Below are positions 47,005-55,833 of a stretch of DNA of 64,000 nt, in pieces (position 1 is the stretch's first letter; every line of letters starts with the position of its first letter). Under the pieces are notes generated by a model, which worked only from the letters and a program-made list of their open reading frames with translations, ran no database searches and had not been told where the DNA came from. The stretch is from positions 9,186,492-9,250,491 of the forward strand of contig NC_057791.1 of assembly GCF_014905175.1 (NCBI RefSeq). The letters run 5' to 3'. Position numbers and translations under genes: made by a program. Source of the stretch: Aphidius gifuensis. Taxonomy: Eukaryota > Arthropoda > Insecta > Hymenoptera > Braconidae.

Positions 47005-47933
47005 ATGATTGAGCATACATCAAAAAAGAAAAAGAACAAAAAACGTTGTGGAAAAGGAATACTAAATAAAATAATTAACAAGTTACCATTTGAACTTCAT
47101 CTGCCTGGTTATTCATATTGTGGACCAGGTACCAAGTTAGAAAAACGTTTAGCAAGAGGAGATCCGGGAATTAATCCTTTGGACGCAGCCTGTAAAAATC
47201 ACGATATTGCATATTCGAAAATCGCAACGACATCAAGGCAAGAAACGCAGCTGATGATATTTTAGCTCGTGAAGCAGCTAAACGTATTTTTTCGAAAGAC
47301 GCTAGTTTAAGTGAGAGAGCAGCAGTTGCATTCGTTACAGGAGCAATGAAAGTAAAATCAAAATTTGGTATGGGTTGTGTTAATGAAAAAAAGAAAAAGA
47401 AATGTACGAGAAAAAAAAAAAAACCATTATCTTCGTTGAAAAATAGAAAAATAAAAAAAAAGACTGGAGGAAAATTAATAAAAAATAAAAAAAAACGTGC
47501 AGTTAAAAAAAAGAAAATAACAAAAAAGAAAATATCATTTTCAAAAATCGTACAAGCAGCAAAACAAGCAATGAAGGGATCAAATAATTAATCAGTTGCA
47601 ATTAAATCAGCAATAAACGGTGCGAGAGCAGCTATTAAAAAAAATGGTGGCAAGAAAGCTATTACAGTACCTAGAGTTTTACCAGTTGCTAAACATATCG
47701 GTGGTGCACTACCACTTTTAATCCCGATTTTCTCAGCTATATCAGCATTGGGTGGATTAGTTGGTGGAGCATCTGGTGTTGTCAAAGCTATCAATGCAGT
47801 AAAGACAAGTAAAGAACAATTAAATGAAAATAAGCGACACAATAAAATGATGGAATCAATTGCAATAGGAAAAGGACTTTATTTAACACCACATAAAAGC
47901 GGTATGGGACTTTATCTCTCAAAACTTCAACTG
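47005..47933 (+). pseudogene. Capsid-associated protein with phospholipase A2 domain, broken
   Basis: From ATG 47005 a PLA2 domain carries the calcium loop YCGPGT (38-43) and catalytic HD in CKNHDIAY (His66, Asp67), like the VP1 unique region of parvoviruses and PLA2 proteins reported in adintovirus-like elements. A frameshift at an A-run near 47,222 breaks it. The new frame continues through a Lys/Arg-rich region, TAA at 47589-47591, and then a hydrophobic Gly-rich stretch (about 47,700-47,790; LLIPIFSAISALGG), like membrane-active or core proteins of adenoviruses (pVI/pX). The family role would be endosomal membrane breach during entry plus DNA condensation. The frame runs on without a stop into the protease. 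Two lesions make it inactive as a whole. Confidence 0.82.
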
Positions 47934-48296
47934 ATGCTACCACAAAGAGCTTTAACTGACGGTGATTTATTAAAATTTGCTAAACAATCAAAAATTGCTA
48001 ATTTCCGTGGAGTTTTTATGCGAAATGATATGCCAAAAGATGGACCTTGGAAACAAGAGTGTGGAATCATTAGTTTAGATGATAAAAGGAATCCTGAAAC
48101 ACATTGGGTAGCATATAAAAAACTCAATAAAAATTCAGCAATATACTTTGATAGTTTTGGCAACTTACAGCCACCGAAAGATCTTGTCAGTTATCTTAAT
48201 GTTGGTAGCATCAATTATAATCATAAACGTTATCAAGATTGGAATACGTATAATTGTGGACATTTATGTCTCGCATTTCTCACAGGAAAACTATAA
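47934..48296 (+). CDS. Adenain-type cysteine protease (virion maturation)
   Basis: 120 codons from the ATG before LPQRALTDGDLLKF. Catalytic set: His57 in THWVAY, Asp73 in YFDSFG and Cys108 in YNCGHLCL, with Gln101 seven residues before Cys as in adenovirus adenain. Length matches the Polinton domain. The frame is open upstream to 47592, so a fusion with the preceding protein is possible. I placed the start at the Met that opens the conserved domain. It would cleave capsid precursors during assembly. Its stop codon is part of the TATA box of the next gene. The intact catalytic residues contrast with the broken capsid genes around it. Confidence 0.9.
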   Translation: MLPQRALTDGDLLKFAKQSKIANFRGVFMRNDMPKDGPWKQECGIISLDDKRNPETHWVAYKKLNKNSAIYFDSFGNLQPPKDLVSYLNVGSINYNHKRYQDWNTYNCGHLCLAFLTGKL

Positions 48297-48327
48297 AAGC
48301 AGAAGAAAAGAAAATTTCCAATCAGTT
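48292..48327 (+). promoter_or_regulatory. Penton gene core promoter overlapping the protease stop
   Basis: TATAAAAG starts at 48292, and its TAA at 48294-48296 is the protease stop codon. TCAGTT has its A at 48324, 32 bp downstream and 21 bp before the penton ATG. Confidence 0.65.
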
Positions 48328-48344
48328 ATTTATCAACCTTGACA

Positions 48345-49016
48345 ATGAACGATACGTTTACTTTAACGCTCACCGGTAAATCTTCAGTCTTAGAAACTGA
48401 TTACTTTCCACCCATACAATTATCAAGTGAAAAAAATTATTCATTAGCACTTATTTCATTTTTATCATTTAATTCATTACCAAATATCGATCATGAAAAT
48501 AATATGATTACATATTTGAACAGTTATGATACAATTGAAATACCAACTGGAAGTTATGAAATAGATGATCTAGCTGCTTACTTAGAAAAATATAATATCA
48601 AAATTACATATAATAAAAATACTCTACATTCATATATTACAAGTGAAAAGAGACATTGATTTTTTAAAAACAAAATCACCAGCACGTTTACTAGGATTTA
48701 CACCGAGAATATTGAGTTCTAAAACAAAATATGAATCAAACTACCCGATTAATATTTTAAAAGTGAATACATTGAGAATCGAGGTGCAACATTACAACAG
48801 GAGCTTACGTGAATCAACAAAAAGTTCATACAATATATAACTTTTCCTGCTGTACCACCTGGTTATAAAATAATTGAAGTACCAGCTAATCCAATCTATT
48901 TACCAATTACTGTTAAAACCATTGATCATTTACAATTAAAAATTGTTGATCAAAACGGAAAATTAGTGAATTTCCGTGGTGAAACAATAACCATTACGTT
49001 ACACGTAAAATCATAG
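48345..49016 (+). pseudogene. Penton/minor capsid protein, three frame breaks
   Basis: ATG 48345. The N-terminal part has FLSFNSLPNID and IEIPTGSYEIDDL, the usual opening of the Polinton penton (single jelly-roll) protein. Frame breaks lie near 48,645-48,658, near 48,784 (an extra G) and near 48,838. The last part is open to TAG 49014-49016, with YLPITVKTID and IVDQNGKLVNFRG, the family's C-terminal strand. It would form the vertices of the icosahedral capsid. Total span fits the family length of about 220 residues. Confidence 0.85.
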
Positions 49017-49063
49017 AAATGGGAATTTGCTTCAATTCACGCGCTATAAAACGTGGGGCATCG

Positions 49064-49100
49064 TATAAAAGCAGCACATCATGGACACCTCCAGTCAGTC
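49064..49100 (+). promoter_or_regulatory. Major capsid gene core promoter
   Basis: TATAAAAG at 49064 and TCAGTC with its A at 49097 (33 bp apart). This would give a 135-nt leader before ATG 49232. A second TATAAAA at 49045 has no matching initiator. Confidence 0.55.
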
Positions 49101-49231
49101 TGAATCGAGCAGTCAAGAAGTTGACATCTCAGAATATAAATTACCTGCAGAGTCTAGGTCTAAAAGTAAAAAAAAATTTTGGAACTTTAATTGGATAAAT
49201 ATAACTTGTCTTGATTGTTTTACACGTCAAA

Positions 49232-50473
49232 ATGAGTGATGAAAATATTTTCGATATAAACGCGCCAGTTCAATTTAACAATGAAATATCCAACTATGAG
49301 CTACATGCTCATCAGTCAGATCAACGAGCTTCGATAATAGTGATGAAATAAGAATATCAATACAGAATCAAGATTTGTTTGTTCTACCATCAAAAAGCTA
49401 CATACGTATGAGTGGAAAATTAACGCAAGAACATGTTGCTGTAAATGCAGAAGATCCACTTGCTGATATTTATCCTTTAACGTTAGTAAATAATGCTATG
49501 TGTTTTTTGTTTGATGAAATGCGTTATGAATTAAATGGAGTTTTAATTGATAAATCAAAGAATGTTGGTATAACATCTACAATGAAAAATTGTTTGTCAT
49601 TAAGTTCAAGAATGAATTATGAAAATGCAGGGTGGATAAATCAAAATGGTATGAAATTGATAAATGATGATGGATATTTTGATATATGCGTTCCATTAAA
49701 TATAATTTTTGGCTTTGCTGAAGATTATCAAAAAATAATTGTCAATGCGAAACATGAACTCATTATGATACGATCACGTTCAAATTTGAATGCGATCGTA
49801 CGAGATAATGAGAGAGTTCCTAATATGCCAGAATTTGATTTAAAACTTAAAAATTGAATGGCTTGTACCGTATATAATGTTATCAAACAAAAATAAAATT
49901 GATATAATGAAATATATACAAAAAGATCCTGTCATTTCTATTGGATTTAGATCGTGGGACTTATATGAGTATCCATTGCTGCCACAAACAACTCATCATA
50001 TATGGACAGTAAAAACTGCAACTCAACTGGAAAAGCCACGTTATGTTATTCTTGGTTTTCAATCAAATAGAAAAAATGATTGGCAAAAAGATGTAACACA
50101 TTTTGATCATTGTAAAATAACAAATGTTAAACTTTATCTTAATTCTCATATTTTTCCATATGGGAATTTGAATCTTGATATTGAAAAAAATCAATTTGCT
50201 TTATTATATGATATGTATGCTAATTTTGCAGAGTCTTACTATGGCTCAAAAATAGATTTCGTAACAAAAGATAATTTTATTAAAAAATCTCCATTAATTG
50301 TTATTGATTGTAGTAAACAAAATGAGTTTTTGAAGACTGGTGCTGTAGATGTACGCTTGGAATTTGAATCAAAAGAAAATTTTCCTCAAGGAACGACAGC
50401 ATATTGCTTAATTTTACATGATAAAATAATTGAATATAGACCAATAAGTGGAATAGTACATAAGTTAACATAA
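49232..50473 (+). pseudogene. Major capsid protein (double jelly roll), two frameshifts
   Basis: ATG 49232 opens MSDENIFDINAP. The frame changes near 49,315 and again near 49,850. The middle part (to 49857) has LFVLPSKSYIRMSGKL and CFLFDEMRYELNG. The last part, to TAA 50473, has PLLPQTTHHIWTVKTAT and YDMYANFAESYYG. These are characteristic blocks of the Polinton major capsid protein, which builds the pseudo-hexameric shell. Combined length, about 410 codons, is somewhat short of the roughly 450-600 of many relatives. The two opposite shifts cancel, so only about 180 codons are out of frame. No functional shell protein is expected from this copy. Confidence 0.88.
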
Positions 50474-50556
50474 ATTAATTGTAACCTATGGTTTTAATTA
50501 AATAAAAACAAACGAAAATAATTTGATTTAGTGTATTTATTTATTTATTTATTTAT

Positions 50557-50898
50557 TCACATTTCCTCATCATCATCGAAATCACGTAGATCATATGTAC
50601 TATCATCTAATATTACATCTTGGTTATTTTCACCATCAAGAACCATGGTTAGTGTTCCTTTCTTGACAGCATTTTCTAGCTCCTTAAATTCTTGATCATC
50701 TTGATTAAAATGTGTAGCAAATCTTTTTGGTAGATATGCATAATTTTCATTGTTGATTTTGACTGTTAGTGCTGGACCATACTTTGATGTTGGAAATCTC
50801 GCTACTTTAGTAATTTTATAAACTACTTTTCTCTTAAAATCTTCTAATGACTTGCGTTCGTTAGCTTTTTGAAGTTTTTTTGCTTTTGCAAAACCCAT
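50557..50898 (-). CDS. 113-aa conserved small Polinton protein (OB-like, putative ssDNA binding)
   Basis: ATG is the complement of 50896-50898; ends in acidic FDDDEEM. The core VVYKITKVARFPTSKYGPAL then YAYLPKRFATHF resembles small insect Polinton proteins whose beta-rich core (K-I-T, T-K-Y-G, LPKR) suggests an OB-type nucleic-acid binder. That role is inference. A 100-nt 5'-untranslated intron fits on the minus strand: donor CAACAAG|GTAAGT (intron starts at 51007) and acceptor TTTACAG (ends at 50908), 10 bp before the ATG. The frame is intact. Like PolB, it has a spliced leader rather than the compact promoter of the virion genes. Confidence 0.65.
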   Translation of the reverse strand: MGFAKAKKLQKANERKSLEDFKRKVVYKITKVARFPTSKYGPALTVKINNENYAYLPKRFATHFNQDDQEFKELENAVKKGTLTMVLDGENNQDVILDDSTYDLRDFDDDEEM

Positions 50899-50907
50899 TT
50901 TTAATAT

Positions 50908-51007
50908 CTGTAAATGGAAAAGTTATTTTTTAGTTAAAAAAATAATTAAAAAACAATGATAATATCAATAAGTTAATAAAAATTTATAAATATATGATAA
51001 AACTTAC
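50908..51007 (-). other. 5'-UTR intron of the small Polinton protein
   Basis: The minus-strand GTAAGT donor at 51007 and the ACAG acceptor ending at 50908 frame 100 nt of AT-rich sequence. Confidence 0.6.
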
Positions 51008-51124
51008 TTGTTGGTTTCTAAGACTGGGCGCACTACAGCTGATGGACTGAACGATGAGTGATGCTTAGTCTCTGTGCACGAGAATATATACTAAATCTCA
51101 GGTCCCCCACCAACGAAAAAGTTC

Positions 51125-51310
51125 CCTTTCCTCTTTTCACTAAGAGTGGGGGAACGTTGTGATTGGTTAATATTTTGTGGGAGAAGGGAAAAACAGGTTA
51201 TGCTTATCCCTACTATAAATTTTTTAAGAGTGGGGGAACGTTGTGATTGGTTTAAATTTTGTGGGAGAAGGAAAAATCAGGTGATGCTTATCCCGAATAA
51301 AAATTTTTCT
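51125..51310. repeat. Two-unit tandem repeat, period about 85-90 bp
   Basis: AGAGTGGGGGAACGTTGTGATTGGTT followed by TTTTGTGGGAGAAGG and GCTTATCCC occurs twice. No ORF. It lies upstream of the small-protein promoter region. From 51,311 to 51,716 there is AT-rich text with a doubled 20-mer GTTCAAACATGTTAAAACTT near 51,551. Confidence 0.75.
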
Positions 51311-51716
51311 TCTTAGAAAATAGTTTTTACTTTCTATTATTCTAATCTTTTAATCTTTTAGTCCTATAATCTTCTTCATGGAATTTATAACAATAGATGT
51401 AAAAAAATATTTTTTTGAGAAAAAGCTAATAATTCCTGTTTGAACATGTTTCAGTATATTTTCTAAAATTTAATCTTTTAATCCATTGTCGTCAGATGAT
51501 TCATCAATTTTTATAACAATGAAATCTAGATAGAATTTTTTTCTTTTTCTGTTCAAACATGTTAAAACTTGTTCAAACATGTTAAAACTTGTTGAAACTT
51601 GTTTCTATTATTTTATTATACAAACTAAATCTTTATTTTTTCATATCTTATATTTAAAGGAAGGAAGGATAATTCTAAAAAAATTAACAACTTTTAAAAA
51701 TTCGGTTTTGCATCAT

Positions 51717-52535
51717 TTATTCATTAATAAAATTCAATTCTCCATTGTCAGTTCCTTCTTTACATTTTAAACAATCTTTTTCTAGTACATAATAAGATAT
51801 TCCAACATCATCTTCACAATTATTTTGTATTGGATGTTTTTTACATCGTTTTAATTTTGAAATTGTTGGATTCGAACGTTGTTCTACTGATAATTTTTCC
51901 CAAATTTCATCAATTTGATGTGATGCAAATTTTATAATAGCCATCACTAGAAGTGCAGCAATATCTTTTTGTGTCAAGTCAGTTATATTTTTAACTGCAC
52001 AAAAATGTAAAATGGATTTTTTCATGTTGGCTCTTGTTGAAAATTTTTTAATATACCGGTATTTGTATCTCTGTGCATTTTCATATGCACATTTGTAAGA
52101 ACTGCATAAAGGATGTGAATTCATATGTCGTATTGCTGGATGTTCCATCTCTAATATTTTTATATCTGGACATCCCAAGTCTTCCAAATTAAAAATTGTC
52201 ATTGGATTAAAACGTAAAATAAATGTTAACCATTTTTTTCTATCTTCACCTTTGACAAATAAATAATTAAACTTTCCAACTAATTCTTCAATGATTATTG
52301 TTGATACGTTATTATATTGATCATGACCAGCTTCCCAAGATATCCCATGATAATTTTTTTCACAATTATTCACAGTATTTTTATATTCTTCTGTTAGATG
52401 TGATTTTTCACAAGGTGGTTTGAATATTTTTATAGTTGGTGAAGATCTTGAATTTATAGGTTGGATAACCAACTCTTTTACAACAAATAAACCTTGAGGT
52501 TCTTGAAATCCTTGGAAATCAATGAATGCTGACAT
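51717..52535 (-). CDS. 272-aa conserved insect Polinton protein, unknown activity
   Basis: ATG is the complement of 52533-52535 and TAA lies at 51717-51719. The N-terminus FIDFQGFQEPQGLFVVKELV, then NYHGISWEAGHDQY, YLFVKGEDRKKWL and LEDLGCPDIKILE, match a protein I recall as recurrent in insect Polintons and related host ORFs. The opening acidic F-I-D...K-E pattern recalls RNase H-fold or exonuclease folds, but no complete catalytic set can be assigned. The second half is Cys/His-rich (HPLCSSYKC, CKKHP, DCLKCK). Fully open. Upstream on the minus strand is TATAAAAG at 52617. It lies between the capsid cluster and the right terminus. Confidence 0.7.
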   Translation of the reverse strand: MSAFIDFQGFQEPQGLFVVKELVIQPINSRSSPTIKIFKPPCEKSHLTEEYKNTVNNCEKNYHGISWEAGHDQYNNVSTIIIEELVGKFNYLFVKGEDRKKWLTFILRFNPMTIFNLEDLGCPDIKILEMEHPAIRHMNSHPLCSSYKCAYENAQRYKYRYIKKFSTRANMKKSILHFCAVKNITDLTQKDIAALLVMAIIKFASHQIDEIWEKLSVEQRSNPTISKLKRCKKHPIQNNCEDDVGISYYVLEKDCLKCKEGTDNGELNFINE

Positions 52536-52904
52536 TTTGTTTCAATATATATCTATTCAACTCAACTCAACTCAACTGAATAGTGACCAGTTCTGAACTG
52601 ATGAAATTTCTTTTATACCTCTGAATAACCACTCCCCTCTTTTTTCTATCCCTTCCACTTCCTATTTTCCCCTACCATTTTTTTTACCCCCTCTACAACT
52701 TATTTTACAAACATCAAATAGTTGATGAAATAATGAAACTACTTACGATACTTTCTGTAATTTGTCTTGATGATGCAAAAGCTAAGGTTCCAACCTATAA
52801 AATGATTGGTCCTCAGTTCGAACCATCATCAAGACAAATTTTTTTTAATTTCATCAACATTGTTTTTATATATCAATATAAAATAGAAAAAAAAAAAAAA
52901 TATT

Positions 52905-53002
52905 CCTTCGAGCCGGATTCGAACCAGCGACCTCTGGATATCTCTTATATTTTAATCAAACTAATTACAGTCCATTGCTTCTACCAACTGAGCTATCGAA
53001 GG
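52905..53002 (-). tRNA. tRNA-Tyr (GUA) with intron
   Basis: The minus strand starts CCTTCGATAGCTCAGTTGG and ends GGTTCGAATCCGGCTCGAAGG. The 7-bp acceptor stem CCTTCGA/TCGAAGG and the T arm are perfect. The anticodon GTA lies in GGACTGTAATT, and an intron of about 22 nt follows where eukaryotic tRNA-Tyr introns sit, before ATCCAGAGG. One extra A in the D arm (GTAGAAGC) leaves a 3-bp D stem. It lies inside the provirus, about 150 bp from the right terminal repeat. Confidence 0.88.
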
Positions 53003-53066
53003 CAATTTAGTTCTTCATTGTATAATATATGAAGGAATATTCTTTTACCGATAGGATATAGCATAA

Positions 53067-53138
53067 TCTCATGTTTGTTTCAGAGGATAGCGTGTAAACT
53101 CTCATGCCAAGGGTCCGAGTTCAAATCCCGGTTGGGGA
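53067..53138 (+). tRNA. tRNA-Glu-like sequence, degenerate
   Basis: 72 nt. The text TCTCATGTTTGTTTCAGAGG and the end GTCCGAGTTCAAATCCCGG plus TTGGGGA align along a tRNA-Glu layout, with CTC in the expected anticodon area. The acceptor stem and one T-arm pair are mismatched, and the anticodon loop appears one base too long. Probably a tRNA pseudogene or a tRNA-derived fragment. Confidence 0.35.
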
Positions 53139-53155
53139 AAATATTTTTTTTTCTC

Positions 53156-53623
53156 TATAATAAGAACTATTTTACCGACATATCCCGCAGGCATTTAAAA
53201 ATTCAAAATTAAAAAATTCAAGATGGCCTCCTATGAAAAAAAAAATAATAATTCAAAACTATTTTACCGACATATTCCGCGGGCATTTAAAAATTTAAAA
53301 ATTCAAGATGGCCTCCCATGAAAAAAAAAAAAATAAATAAATAAATAAAATAAATAAATAAATAATATAATAATAATAAAAATAAATAAATAATATAATA
53401 ATAATAAAAATAATAATAATAATAGAAATCCATTATGCAATCTTACGAAATTAAATCGGGACCCCCCATGATGACGGTGCTCTAATTAATTAATTAATTC
53501 GCGGACCCCTGGGGTGGGCCCTCGCGCATTCCGTGAAATCACATGCGAATCACAGTGGGGGGTCGCGGGTTTCGGGGGGGGCACAGCAGGGGGCTGGTCC
53601 AGAACTCTCCTATCTATACTACT
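53156..53623 (-). repeat. Right terminal inverted repeat of the provirus
   Basis: Inverse of 35549-35988, ending TATACTACT before the GATATA duplication. It retains the GC-rich block (53,510-53,605) and carries two copies of the AAGATGGCCTCC(T/C)ATG segment, against one clear copy on the left. Confidence 0.92.
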
Positions 53624-53629
53624 GATATA

Positions 53630-54058
53630 TATGTCAATATATAAAAGTCAAACTTTATATTAAATAGTAATCTCAATCAAAATTAATTAATTAATTAATA
53701 AACTAATTATTAAATTGGTATTGTAATTAATAAGTCAATTAATGAAGTATTAATATTTGATATTAATCAATAATATCTTAATAGTACTAAAAAGTCGTGC
53801 TACACCGGGTAGACTCGGTTAGATTCGGGCATGCTTGATCGATGGTTGGTGGAATTACAAATCGTGCTGCACCGGCTAGACTCGGTTGAATTCGGTCTTC
53901 GGAAATAAGCGAACTGGCAAAGTGGAGGGGACATGGTTGGGGAAACGATTGGAACGATTTCGAATCGGATTTTTTTTTGGGAACGAACTCGAATGAACGT
54001 GCCCCGCCTTCCAAAATTAATACGGGCATTTCGGGGAAGCGGGAACGAACTCGGCAAT
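53630..54058. repeat. Flank with short direct repeats
   Basis: TCGTGCTACACCGGGTAGACTCGGTT at 53,794 is repeated with changes at about 53,862. GGGAACGAACTCGG near 54,041 is the inverse of a segment near 34,153. No gene supported; the overlapping ORFs read repeat sequence. Confidence 0.5.
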
Positions 54059-54059
54059 T

Positions 54060-55372
54060 GCCAATCAAATATATTCAATAAATATATCCAGATGTTTCGT
54101 AAATGGCGTACACGTTAAAGTAGAGTATAAAATTCTGAACATAAAATTTTTTTAGAGCTAATCTCTCGGACTCTTCGTTTTCAAGTTAATAATATTTAAA
54201 GTCCTCCAATCAGAGCTCAGCGTCGCGTATTATTTTCATTATATGAATCAAAAATACACATGCTTAGTTACGCGGGAATTAGTGTGAGTAAAGATATTGA
54301 CTATGAACAAATAGTATGTTGTATAATGAACAATATTGACAGTAGATGTAGCTACGGAATATTTATTGTACCGCATATGGCTGTCATAGTCATTTGGGTT
54401 ACTAAATGTTGATGTGCAGATGTTTCATTGCATCTAATGGCTTTGTTAATACCGCATACAATATCAACTCGTATGCGGTAATGATTGAAACGCAACTGGT
54501 GCTCAGTGGCCAATAATATACGTCAACTTAGTATCGTATGCGGTATATATAAGGAAACGATCGCGGCATGCGGAATATTCATTAGAAAAATGAGTTTAGT
54601 ACAAGTTGCTATCGTATGCGGTCCTCATTGAACCTTACCGTACGTATGCGGTATGAAGCAATATTACTTTTTAGATTGAAACTTGACGGATATATACCGC
54701 ATACGGCTAATGTTAAATTTCTGAAATCAATGACAGGAATACCGTATACAATGTCAATTCGTATGCATTATTAATTGGAACCCATATGCCGCATGCCATG
54801 TTAATTATAATAATTAATCTGTATATACCCCATACGGTTATGATTAAATTTCTAAAATTAATAAATATCGTATGCGGTATGTTCAATAGAAAACAATGTA
54901 TTTTCTTCTTAAGGTTTAATACGTACCGCATACGATATCAACTCGTACTGTGACATGTACATTTCGATACTCATACATACCGCATACATCTGCACATCAT
55001 TATTTATTAGCATAAATTGTCATGACAGCCGTATGCTGTATAATAAATATTCCGTAGCTACATCTACCGTCAATATTGTTCATTAAATAACAAATAACAT
55101 ACTATTTGTTCATAGTCAATATCTCTACTCACACTAATTGCCGCGTACCTAAGCACGTGTTTTTTTGACGCACATAATAATAATAGCACACGACGCTGAG
55201 CTCTCATTGGAGGACTTCAAATAATAATAACTTGAAAACGAAAAGTCCTAGAGCTTAGCTCTAAAAACATTTTTGGTTCAAAATTTTATACTCTACCTCA
55301 CCATATACACTGTGTGTGCCATTTACGAAACATCTTTGATATATTTATTAAATATATTTGATTGTATCTTGA
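54060..55372. mobile_element. Foldback element with a CGTATGCGGTA motif core
   Basis: Inverted arms: 54,060 to about 54,400 against about 55,005-55,372. Landmarks are GATGTTTCGTAAATGGC, AGAGCTNAGCGTCG-type text, GAACAATATTGAC and ATGTAGCTACGGAATATTTATT, each present inverted on the other side. The core (54,375-55,040) carries about 16 copies of CGTATGCGGTA or close variants in both orientations, spaced about 40-60 bp. No ORF or transposase. Confidence 0.7.
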
Positions 55373-55609
55373 TAGCAATTTCCCTCTGCTGATTTACTTT
55401 CCGTTTACTGAAACTAATTCACGCATATCTCTTTTTTCAAGAAATTTAAAGTTATCTGTTTTGCGTGCAATGTTGACATTGTATTTTTAAGAAGCATCTT
55501 CATGAGATGAAGCTAGACTTTTTACTACAGTAGAGTTTGTTCAGAAATTAATAATTGTTGACATGGAAGCGAGCACTAAACTAATCTTTGACAATGGAAA
55601 AACAACCGA

Positions 55610-55730
55610 TTATGTTTGTATTATAAAAATGCGCTTATCGCTAACCCGGCTCGTTAAAATTATTGAATAAAATATGAGATTTTATTTTTTTATGTCAAAT
55701 CAATTGAATTTAATCTAATTTATCAAAAAG
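55610..55730. repeat. Dispersed repeat, relative at 63,690-63,800
   Basis: Shares TGTATTATAAAAATGCGCT, CGGCTCGTTAAAATTA and CAAATCAATTGAAT with the window end. Confidence 0.7.
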
Positions 55731-55833
55731 TTGACGGGTTTAGTTCTACGAGCACTAAACCTGTCAATCGGCATAAGTATCGTAGTATAATTATTTTTCA
55801 CCAGCGCACAAATGAGTCCAAACAATATTGATA

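Larger units (their letters stand above)
35549..53623. mobile_element. Maverick/Polinton (adintovirus-like) provirus, 18,075 bp
   Basis: Inverted termini begin AGTAGTATA and are flanked by the perfect 6-bp duplication GATATA (35543-35548 and 53624-53629). Polintons characteristically start with AG and make 6-bp duplications. The gene set is the family's: protein-primed PolB, retroviral-type integrase, packaging ATPase, adenain-type protease, minor and major capsid proteins. Extra cargo is a PLA2 protein, a spliced acidic gene and tRNA genes. Gene order: spliced gene(+), PolB(+), INT(-), conserved protein(-), ATPase(-), PLA2(+), protease(+), penton(+), MCP(+), OB-like(-), 272-aa protein(-), tRNA-Tyr(-). 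Several virion and replication genes are broken, so this copy cannot move unaided. Confidence 0.97.

Noticed and set aside
49081..49239. 52-codon ORF just before the major capsid gene
   Set aside because: The predicted transcription start (49097) lies downstream of its ATG, its composition is Ser/Lys-rich, and it overlaps the capsid ATG. More likely leader sequence.
52733..53032. 99-codon plus-strand ORF
   Set aside because: It runs across the minus-strand tRNA-Tyr gene and has no coding signs outside it.
35543..53629. Bracovirus or other polydnavirus segment
   Set aside because: Gene content, AG termini and the 6-bp target duplication identify a Polinton. No wasp-integration motif or typical polydnavirus genes were seen.
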